DNA of 64,000 nt from Halocaridina rubra. Its lineage: Eukaryota > Arthropoda > Malacostraca > Decapoda > Atyidae. Positions 53,979-64,000 of this stretch are shown here, piece after piece. Location of the stretch: NCBI GenBank assembly GCA_037179515.1, contig JAXCGZ010002318.1, forward strand, positions 1 through 64,000, read 5' to 3'. The notes under the pieces are model-generated. The model saw only the letters and a list, made by a program, of their open reading frames with translations. It searched no databases and was not told where the DNA came from. A program made the translations under genes and the position numbers. Position 1 is the first letter of the stretch; each line of letters begins with the position of its first letter.

Positions 53979-54211
53979 TGTAAACAAACCTCACGAGGAG
54001 ATGGAAACGTTTATTGCAATTAAAAATAAATATTTTTATGTATCATAAAATTTCTTCACTGTTGTTATATTTTCAATAAATCATTTATAAATTAAGATCT
54101 AATTATATAGTAAATTGATTATTGAGAGTCATATCCTCTTGAATTGAACATTTTTGTGAGGAGATGGTGAGGTTCATTGCATTGAAATTTTTTTTATGAA
54201 TAATTTGTAAC

Positions 54212-54290
54212 ACTACCGGGACTTGAACCTTGGACACATAATTACTGTGCCAAGGCTCTATCAACTACACCACAGAAAGTGTTGGTTCCA
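54212..54290 (-). repeat. tRNA-like sequence, probably a SINE head
   Basis: Minus strand: TGTGGTGTAGTTGATAGAGCC (A-box-like) and AAGGTTCAAGTCCCGG (B box). The anticodon arm does not fold with a 7-base loop and the acceptor pairs poorly, so it is unlikely to be a functional tRNA gene. Confidence 0.45.
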
Positions 54291-55121
54291 AAATGTTTAA
54301 AATTCTTTTATTATTTTTTTCACGATTATTCTATTTTCAATGAATTGTTTATAAATTTTAATTTAATTAAGGTATCAAGCACTTAAGTATACACTCCTCT
54401 AACATTATAAATTATATGAGGAAACGGCAAAGATCATTGCATTATATATAAATATTTTTCTCAGTATTCCTTTAATGCTCTTTTATTTTTAGGAAATTTT
54501 ACAAATTAAACACACCAATCAGTAAATATACTGAATATCTAGCCAAACATGCTAATAAAATTACAATTTTATATGAGGAGAAAGTAATTTTTACACCATC
54601 AAAACTAATGTATTTCTTATTTATTTACTTTCATTACAATATATACAGCATAAGTTAGATGAAAATAATTGGCCAATGCAGTATCTTAAATATCAAACAG
54701 GTATTTCCTTAACATATTAAATTAATGGATAACTCAAATTAATTCAGGGATGGTCTACCATGATGGCAAAACCGCATTTATGACGACATATGAAATGCTG
54801 CTCCGATATATTTTTGTTCATCTAAATTAATCAGTTTTATTTAACATTACAAAAATAAAAGCAAGAACATTGAACCTATACAAAATGAGCCAGAAAAGTA
54901 CAATTTTAAGGAACCAATATTAATATCTTTGTTGTCAAATACTTTTATATTGATAACACAATAAAAACTTTTACTTGAATTATTTTTCTATTTAATCTCA
55001 TTGTTCCCACACCATGAGACTCTACAATACTGTTGAGCTGTCCATTTAAAGTCACGAAATTTGACATTCTAGTTAATAATCAAATCAACTCAATTTCCAC
55101 AAAAACAGAATAGATATGTCC
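54291..55121. other. AT-rich spacer before the 2,108-bp array
   Basis: No gene or repeat recognised. The sequence differs completely from the array up to 55,121. Confidence 0.4.
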
Positions 55122-55615
55122 CTGTGGAGGATTTCCTGTGTGTTATTACCCTTCGATCTTATAACCCCCTAAATTCGGAAATCCTGACACGGCTTCAGTA
55201 GAGGCTTACCACGATCTCAAAATTAAATCCTCTACCAATAAAATATAATTAATATTACATGCATAAACATACATGCAAATATTTTATATGGGGGTTTATG
55301 AACTGTTGATATGTGAATATTTAAATAAACTCTCCTCACCTTAAATTAAAACTTCCTCATACAGAATAATATATTTTCTAACATACATTCTACCTACGAG
55401 TGTTCAATTAAATGAGCTCATTCTGTCCCTCACACGTAGTTATAAATATTGTTAGAAATACAATGTATCTGTACTCATCTGTCCGGACAACCCTGATGTC
55501 GTCAGCAATCACGGGACTCCGAATCAAAAACGTATCTTCTGATCCACAGATCTCTATCATGTTCTTCTACTTGAGTGTCTCGTATCATCTCACGAGTACC
55601 ACTAAGAATAAACTT

Positions 55616-55755
55616 ATAAGTACTGTCAACAAACACAGTAAGAATGAGTGCCTCGTAGCATCTCACGACGGCAACTAATTACTCTTTAAGTACTGTCAAC
55701 CAGCACAGTATAAATGAGTGCCTCGTAGCATCTCACGACGGCAACTAACTTTATA
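55616..55755. repeat. 68-bp direct repeats inside each 2,108-bp unit
   Basis: TAAGTACTGTCAACMARCAC, AGTAWRAATGAGTGCCTCGT, AGCATCTCACGACGGCAACTAA occurs twice in a row. A shorter third version (GTGTCTCGTATCATCTCACGAG) precedes it. Repeated in every unit at +2,108. Confidence 0.9.
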
Positions 55756-56105
55756 AGAAAGTCCCACAAACTCCTCTAGTTTGTCGGGGTCCTTGGTACT
55801 AGGACTAAGTTGAGTTATGACTTGCTTACAACAGTTCTTTGTTCAACGAGGCGATGCAATAAACGTTATCAAGGAGGTGAAGGGTTAATGGCTAAAATCC
55901 ATTAGTGACCTACATTCCTTTCTCCACGTCTTCTACGGCCAGCCTCCGTAATAAACTACACATTATACATACGAATATACATGTATACATGATAGAAATT
56001 AATAAGTATACATGCTAAGTCTAAAAGTATACATTCATGCACTTACGTTACAATAAACGAAACTATATGCAAAATAACACTTACATAATGTACGTACAAA
56101 TAAAC

Positions 56106-56128
56106 TGTCTTGAAATATATTCAAGACA
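56106..56128. other. perfect 9-bp inverted repeat (hairpin) in each unit
   Basis: TGTCTTGAA - ATATA - TTCAAGACA. On the minus strand it follows TTGGAGGGGCCCAGGA. It recurs at 58,214, 60,322 and 62,430. Possible LTR terminus (see findings). Confidence 0.85.
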
Positions 56129-56176
56129 TCCTGGGCCCCTCCAAAAAGGAAAAAATGGAGGGTCTCCCCATCAGTA

Positions 56177-56516
56177 CTACAATTTATCATCAAAGCTTAT
56201 GCGTGCCCACAATTCTTTAGCCCTTTGGGCAGCTTGATGTTCAGATCTTTCATAATTTGATGATTCCTCTTCGTATACTTCTGACAACAGATATTCCCAT
56301 GAGAGCTTTTCAGACCAAGCTCTCTGAATGAGAAATTTCCCTCTTCTTAGTAAGGGTGATATTAGACTTAAGGGGTCCAAAAATATACCCACCAGTGACA
56401 GAAGTTTCTGTTTGGTACTGAACACAATCACGTTGAACCAATTCCCGAAGGCGTTTTAATGCCTCAGGTTTAACCGACATATTGAGAAAGCAAATAGAAC
56501 ATAAAACAACAAACAA
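56177..56516 (-). CDS. unidentified small frames in the array unit, possibly gag-like remnant
   Basis: Two overlapping minus-strand frames. The first holds MSVKPEALKRLRELVQRD and QYQTETSVTGG (start near 56,478). The second (56,431-56,177) holds QRAWSEKLSWEYLLSEVYEE and SEHQAAQRAKELWARI. A short intron or a frameshift could link them. The charged, helical composition would suit a gag N-terminus or an unknown small protein. No family recognised; repeated identically at 58,285, 60,393 and 62,501. Confidence 0.3.
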
Positions 56517-59500
56517 ATAGTTGATGCAATTTTATCATCAAAGAATCCACGATCTTCTTTATGCATCCACAATGTAACAAACAATCACTCTGTAAAGAGT
56601 ATCAAAGGACAATCTTCCAAATCTCAAGATAATAACATACAGTTATTTAATTCCGTCAATTATGACGCCAATCCTCAAAGTGTAAAACACACTTTTCATC
56701 AATTAAACGACACTGTTAAGTCAGCAACAGTAAATGGAAAGTGTAATGCAAACCACACTGTTCCTCAAACAACACTGTGCACCTAGCAGTAGGTGGGTCA
56801 CTACCTTCTGTTTATTTACGTAAACAAAGGAATCAATACGACATTCTAGATATCGTTAAATGGGAAATATGTAAACACACAAATCCCTAAATACCACTGT
56901 TCACCCAGCCGAAATTGGGTGCTAATATCCAAATTACTTAATGGACGCTCAACTACGAAAGTATATTTCGTTTCCACAGATAGAGAAATGCTTTATCCAC
57001 TTGAGAAATGGATTCTCTTATATATTTCAACAACCACTTAAATTTCAAAGTTATATTTGCAATATTCATGCAAGTACATGCAATGCTCCTCCCCGTTTCC
57101 GCTGAAATGTGGACGATTTTAACCGTAGAGTTTTGCACTAACCTCTTACAAGGTGGGAGCTTATCTAAAATGTACACTATTTTCACCACTACCACACCAA
57201 TTCTCATCCGGTTCGAAGGACCACAAAAGCTGTGGAGGATTTCCTGTGTGTTATTACCCTTCGATCTTATAACCCCCTAAATTCGGAAATCCTGACACGG
57301 CTTCAGTAGAGGCTTACCACGATCTCAAAATTAAATCCTCTACCAATAAAATATAATTAATATTACATGCATAAACATACATGCAAATATTTTATATGGG
57401 GGTTTATGAACTGTTGATATGTGAATATTTAAATAAACTCTCCTCACCTTAAATTAAAACTTCCTCATACAGAATAATATATTTTCTAACATACATTCTA
57501 CCTACGAGTGTTCAATTAAATGAGCTCATTCTGTCCCTCACACGTAGTTATAAATATTGTTAGAAATACAATGTATCTGTACTCATCTGTCCGGACAACC
57601 CTGATGTCGTCAGCAATCACGGGACTCCGAATCAAAAACGTATCTTCTGATCCACAGATCTCTATCATGTTCTTCTACTTGAGTGTCTCGTATCATCTCA
57701 CGAGTACCACTAAGAATAAACTTATAAGTACTGTCAACAAACACAGTAAGAATGAGTGCCTCGTAGCATCTCACGACGGCAACTAATTACTCTTTAAGTA
57801 CTGTCAACCAGCACAGTATAAATGAGTGCCTCGTAGCATCTCACGACGGCAACTAACTTTATAAGAAAGTCCCACAAACTCCTCTAGTTTGTCGGGGTCC
57901 TTGGTACTAGGACTAAGTTGAGTTATGACTTGCTTACAACAGTTCTTTGTTCAACGAGGCGATGCAATAAACGTTATCAAGGAGGTGAAGGGTTAATGGC
58001 TAAAATCCATTAGTGACCTACATTCCTTTCTCCACGTCTTCTACGGCCAGCCTCCGTAATAAACTACACATTATACATACGAATATACATGTATACATGA
58101 TAGAAATTAATAAGTATACATGCTAAGTCTAAAAGTATACATTCATGCACTTACGTTACAATAAACGAAACTATATGCAAAATAACACTTACATAATGTA
58201 CGTACAAATAAACTGTCTTGAAATATATTCAAGACATCCTGGGCCCCTCCAAAAAGGAAAAAATGGAGGGTCTCCCCATCAGTACTACAATTTATCATCA
58301 AAGCTTATGCGTGCCCACAATTCTTTAGCCCTTTGGGCAGCTTGATGTTCAGATCTTTCATAATTTGATGATTCCTCTTCGTATACTTCTGACAACAGAT
58401 ATTCCCATGAGAGCTTTTCAGACCAAGCTCTCTGAATGAGAAATTTCCCTCTTCTTAGTAAGGGTGATATTAGACTTAAGGGGTCCAAAAATATACCCAC
58501 CAGTGACAGAAGTTTCTGTTTGGTACTGAACACAATCACGTTGAACCAATTCCCGAAGGCGTTTTAATGCCTCAGGTTTAACCGACATATTGAGAAAGCA
58601 AATAGAACATAAAACAACAAACAAATAGTTGATGCAATTTTATCATCAAAGAATCCACGATCTTCTTTATGCATCCACAATGTAACAAACAATCACTCTG
58701 TAAAGAGTATCAAAGGACAATCTTCCAAATCTCAAGATAATAACATACAGTTATTTAATTCCGTCAATTATGACGCCAATCCTCAAAGTGTAAAACACAC
58801 TTTTCATCAATTAAACGACACTGTTAAGTCAGCAACAGTAAATGGAAAGTGTAATGCAAACCACACTGTTCCTCAAACAACACTGTGCACCTAGCAGTAG
58901 GTGGGTCACTACCTTCTGTTTATTTACGTAAACAAAGGAATCAATACGACATTCTAGATATCGTTAAATGGGAAATATGTAAACACACAAATCCCTAAAT
59001 ACCACTGTTCACCCAGCCGAAATTGGGTGCTAATATCCAAATTACTTAATGGACGCTCAACTACGAAAGTATATTTCGTTTCCACAGATAGAGAAATGCT
59101 TTATCCACTTGAGAAATGGATTCTCTTATATATTTCAACAACCACTTAAATTTCAAAGTTATATTTGCAATATTCATGCAAGTACATGCAATGCTCCTCC
59201 CCGTTTCCGCTGAAATGTGGACGATTTTAACCGTAGAGTTTTGCACTAACCTCTTACAAGGTGGGAGCTTATCTAAAATGTACACTATTTTCACCACTAC
59301 CACACCAATTCTCATCCGGTTCGAAGGACCACAAAAGCTGTGGAGGATTTCCTGTGTGTTATTACCCTTCGATCTTATAACCCCCTAAATTCGGAAATCC
59401 TGACACGGCTTCAGTAGAGGCTTACCACGATCTCAAAATTAAATCCTCTACCAATAAAATATAATTAATATTACATGCATAAACATACATGCAAATATTT

Positions 59501-62500
59501 TATATGGGGGTTTATGAACTGTTGATATGTGAATATTTAAATAAACTCTCCTCACCTTAAATTAAAACTTCCTCATACAGAATAATATATTTTCTAACAT
59601 ACATTCTACCTACGAGTGTTCAATTAAATGAGCTCATTCTGTCCCTCACACGTAGTTATAAATATTGTTAGAAATACAATGTATCTGTACTCATCTGTCC
59701 GGACAACCCTGATGTCGTCAGCAATCACGGGACTCCGAATCAAAAACGTATCTTCTGATCCACAGATCTCTATCATGTTCTTCTACTTGAGTGTCTCGTA
59801 TCATCTCACGAGTACCACTAAGAATAAACTTATAAGTACTGTCAACAAACACAGTAAGAATGAGTGCCTCGTAGCATCTCACGACGGCAACTAATTACTC
59901 TTTAAGTACTGTCAACCAGCACAGTATAAATGAGTGCCTCGTAGCATCTCACGACGGCAACTAACTTTATAAGAAAGTCCCACAAACTCCTCTAGTTTGT
60001 CGGGGTCCTTGGTACTAGGACTAAGTTGAGTTATGACTTGCTTACAACAGTTCTTTGTTCAACGAGGCGATGCAATAAACGTTATCAAGGAGGTGAAGGG
60101 TTAATGGCTAAAATCCATTAGTGACCTACATTCCTTTCTCCACGTCTTCTACGGCCAGCCTCCGTAATAAACTACACATTATACATACGAATATACATGT
60201 ATACATGATAGAAATTAATAAGTATACATGCTAAGTCTAAAAGTATACATTCATGCACTTACGTTACAATAAACGAAACTATATGCAAAATAACACTTAC
60301 ATAATGTACGTACAAATAAACTGTCTTGAAATATATTCAAGACATCCTGGGCCCCTCCAAAAAGGAAAAAATGGAGGGTCTCCCCATCAGTACTACAATT
60401 TATCATCAAAGCTTATGCGTGCCCACAATTCTTTAGCCCTTTGGGCAGCTTGATGTTCAGATCTTTCATAATTTGATGATTCCTCTTCGTATACTTCTGA
60501 CAACAGATATTCCCATGAGAGCTTTTCAGACCAAGCTCTCTGAATGAGAAATTTCCCTCTTCTTAGTAAGGGTGATATTAGACTTAAGGGGTCCAAAAAT
60601 ATACCCACCAGTGACAGAAGTTTCTGTTTGGTACTGAACACAATCACGTTGAACCAATTCCCGAAGGCGTTTTAATGCCTCAGGTTTAACCGACATATTG
60701 AGAAAGCAAATAGAACATAAAACAACAAACAAATAGTTGATGCAATTTTATCATCAAAGAATCCACGATCTTCTTTATGCATCCACAATGTAACAAACAA
60801 TCACTCTGTAAAGAGTATCAAAGGACAATCTTCCAAATCTCAAGATAATAACATACAGTTATTTAATTCCGTCAATTATGACGCCAATCCTCAAAGTGTA
60901 AAACACACTTTTCATCAATTAAACGACACTGTTAAGTCAGCAACAGTAAATGGAAAGTGTAATGCAAACCACACTGTTCCTCAAACAACACTGTGCACCT
61001 AGCAGTAGGTGGGTCACTACCTTCTGTTTATTTACGTAAACAAAGGAATCAATACGACATTCTAGATATCGTTAAATGGGAAATATGTAAACACACAAAT
61101 CCCTAAATACCACTGTTCACCCAGCCGAAATTGGGTGCTAATATCCAAATTACTTAATGGACGCTCAACTACGAAAGTATATTTCGTTTCCACAGATAGA
61201 GAAATGCTTTATCCACTTGAGAAATGGATTCTCTTATATATTTCAACAACCACTTAAATTTCAAAGTTATATTTGCAATATTCATGCAAGTACATGCAAT
61301 GCTCCTCCCCGTTTCCGCTGAAATGTGGACGATTTTAACCGTAGAGTTTTGCACTAACCTCTTACAAGGTGGGAGCTTATCTAAAATGTACACTATTTTC
61401 ACCACTACCACACCAATTCTCATCCGGTTCGAAGGACCACAAAAGCTGTGGAGGATTTCCTGTGTGTTATTACCCTTCGATCTTATAACCCCCTAAATTC
61501 GGAAATCCTGACACGGCTTCAGTAGAGGCTTACCACGATCTCAAAATTAAATCCTCTACCAATAAAATATAATTAATATTACATGCATAAACATACATGC
61601 AAATATTTTATATGGGGGTTTATGAACTGTTGATATGTGAATATTTAAATAAACTCTCCTCACCTTAAATTAAAACTTCCTCATACAGAATAATATATTT
61701 TCTAACATACATTCTACCTACGAGTGTTCAATTAAATGAGCTCATTCTGTCCCTCACACGTAGTTATAAATATTGTTAGAAATACAATGTATCTGTACTC
61801 ATCTGTCCGGACAACCCTGATGTCGTCAGCAATCACGGGACTCCGAATCAAAAACGTATCTTCTGATCCACAGATCTCTATCATGTTCTTCTACTTGAGT
61901 GTCTCGTATCATCTCACGAGTACCACTAAGAATAAACTTATAAGTACTGTCAACAAACACAGTAAGAATGAGTGCCTCGTAGCATCTCACGACGGCAACT
62001 AATTACTCTTTAAGTACTGTCAACCAGCACAGTATAAATGAGTGCCTCGTAGCATCTCACGACGGCAACTAACTTTATAAGAAAGTCCCACAAACTCCTC
62101 TAGTTTGTCGGGGTCCTTGGTACTAGGACTAAGTTGAGTTATGACTTGCTTACAACAGTTCTTTGTTCAACGAGGCGATGCAATAAACGTTATCAAGGAG
62201 GTGAAGGGTTAATGGCTAAAATCCATTAGTGACCTACATTCCTTTCTCCACGTCTTCTACGGCCAGCCTCCGTAATAAACTACACATTATACATACGAAT
62301 ATACATGTATACATGATAGAAATTAATAAGTATACATGCTAAGTCTAAAAGTATACATTCATGCACTTACGTTACAATAAACGAAACTATATGCAAAATA
62401 ACACTTACATAATGTACGTACAAATAAACTGTCTTGAAATATATTCAAGACATCCTGGGCCCCTCCAAAAAGGAAAAAATGGAGGGTCTCCCCATCAGTA

Positions 62501-64000
62501 CTACAATTTATCATCAAAGCTTATGCGTGCCCACAATTCTTTAGCCCTTTGGGCAGCTTGATGTTCAGATCTTTCATAATTTGATGATTCCTCTTCGTAT
62601 ACTTCTGACAACAGATATTCCCATGAGAGCTTTTCAGACCAAGCTCTCTGAATGAGAAATTTCCCTCTTCTTAGTAAGGGTGATATTAGACTTAAGGGGT
62701 CCAAAAATATACCCACCAGTGACAGAAGTTTCTGTTTGGTACTGAACACAATCACGTTGAACCAATTCCCGAAGGCGTTTTAATGCCTCAGGTTTAACCG
62801 ACATATTGAGAAAGCAAATAGAACATAAAACAACAAACAAATAGTTGATGCAATTTTATCATCAAAGAATCCACGATCTTCTTTATGCATCCACAATGTA
62901 ACAAACAATCACTCTGTAAAGAGTATCAAAGGACAATCTTCCAAATCTCAAGATAATAACATACAGTTATTTAATTCCGTCAATTATGACGCCAATCCTC
63001 AAAGTGTAAAACACACTTTTCATCAATTAAACGACACTGTTAAGTCAGCAACAGTAAATGGAAAGTGTAATGCAAACCACACTGTTCCTCAAACAACACT
63101 GTGCACCTAGCAGTAGGTGGGTCACTACCTTCTGTTTATTTACGTAAACAAAGGAATCAATACGACATTCTAGATATCGTTAAATGGGAAATATGTAAAC
63201 ACACAAATCCCTAAATACCACTGTTCACCCAGCCGAAATTGGGTGCTAATATCCAAATTACTTAATGGACGCTCAACTACGAAAGTATATTTCGTTTCCA
63301 CAGATAGAGAAATGCTTTATCCACTTGAGAAATGGATTCTCTTATATATTTCAACAACCACTTAAATTTCAAAGTTATATTTGCAATATTCATGCAAGTA
63401 CATGCAATGCTCCTCCCCGTTTCCGCTGAAATGTGGACGATTTTAACCGTAGAGTTTTGCACTAACCTCTTACAAGGTGGGAGCTTATCTAAAATGTACA
63501 CTATTTTCACCACTACCACACCAATTCTCATCCGGTTCGAAGGACCACAAAAGCTGTGGAGGATTTCCTGTGTGTTATTACCCTTCGATCTTATAACCCC
63601 CTAAATTCGGAAATCCTGACACGGCTTCAGTAGAGGCTTACCACGATCTCAAAATTAAATCCTCTACCAATAAAATATAATTAATATTACATGCATAAAC
63701 ATACATGCAAATATTTTATATGGGGGTTTATGAACTGTTGATATGTGAATATTTAAATAAACTCTCCTCACCTTAAATTAAAACTTCCTCATACAGAATA
63801 ATATATTTTCTAACATACATTCTACCTACGAGTGTTCAATTAAATGAGCTCATTCTGTCCCTCACACGTAGTTATAAATATTGTTAGAAATACAATGTAT
63901 CTGTACTCATCTGTCCGGACAACCCTGATGTCGTCAGCAATCACGGGACTCCGAATCAAAAACGTATCTTCTGATCCACAGATCTCTATCATGTTCTTCT

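Larger units (their letters stand above)
55122..64000. repeat. 2,108-bp macrosatellite array, 4.2 units in window
   Basis: Units 55,122-57,229, 57,230-59,337, 59,338-61,445, 61,446-63,553 and a partial fifth to the window end. Every landmark I compared recurs at exactly 2,108 bp, and the translated frames are identical in all units, so the copies are extremely young or homogenised. No long ORF. Content per unit (unit 1): two 68-bp direct repeats at 55,616-55,755, a hairpin at 56,106-56,128, a short minus-strand frame pair at 56,177-56,516, and AT-rich sequence. The array may continue beyond the window. Confidence 0.97.

Noticed and set aside
54212..54290. Functional tRNA gene
   Set aside because: A and B boxes are present, but the anticodon arm and acceptor do not fold properly; a SINE head is more likely.

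Overview
This is eukaryotic nuclear DNA from an arthropod, most likely a decapod crustacean (inference). It has spliced genes with GT-AG introns, many long TA, AAT and GA microsatellites, CR1-type, RTE-type and other non-LTR retrotransposons, several tRNA-derived SINE families, pogo/Tigger-like DNA transposons and tandem satellites. No bacterial-style operon, CRISPR array or phage was seen.

Layout. 1-23,480: eight copies (here A1-A8) of one CR1-like LINE, joined mostly head to tail, so that the 14-bp tail repeat of one copy runs straight into the next copy. A6 (14,431-18,960) is the only near full-length copy. A3 is split by a 4.66-kb second LINE (family B, 4,602-9,260) that still has nearly complete ORF1 and ORF2. 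23,485-26,300: microsatellites, a SINE and a 34-bp minisatellite.

26,980-42,365 (+): a seven-exon host gene whose reading frame joins perfectly into 663 aa. It looks like a BFR1-family (nuclear segregation / polysome-associated) coiled-coil protein and carries a small coding minisatellite. Its introns hold SINEs, an RTE LINE fragment, Tigger-like elements, a 180-bp satellite and TA tracts.

45,766-53,978 (-): a convergent seven-exon host gene joining perfectly into 388 aa. It is a C1D/Lrp1 (Sas10/C1D family) homologue with a long lysine-rich C-terminal extension absent from the short vertebrate protein. The two genes end about 0.7 kb apart if the candidate polyA signals at 44,807 and 45,543 are used. 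BFR1 and C1D both belong to RNA biology (polysome/mRNP and exosome/rRNA processing), but nothing here proves they are linked in function.

55,122-64,000: a head-to-tail array of a 2,108-bp unit, four full copies plus a partial one, without a visible difference at the points compared, running off the window. I could not identify the unit with certainty; a short gag-like reading frame and LTR-like landmarks on the minus strand suggest a tandemised LTR-element derivative (speculative).

The points most worth following are the 2,108-bp array, the self-tandem CR1 array with its ORF2 lacking an ATG, and a SINE family whose 3' end lies at or within about 40 bases of three separate splice acceptors in the two host genes.
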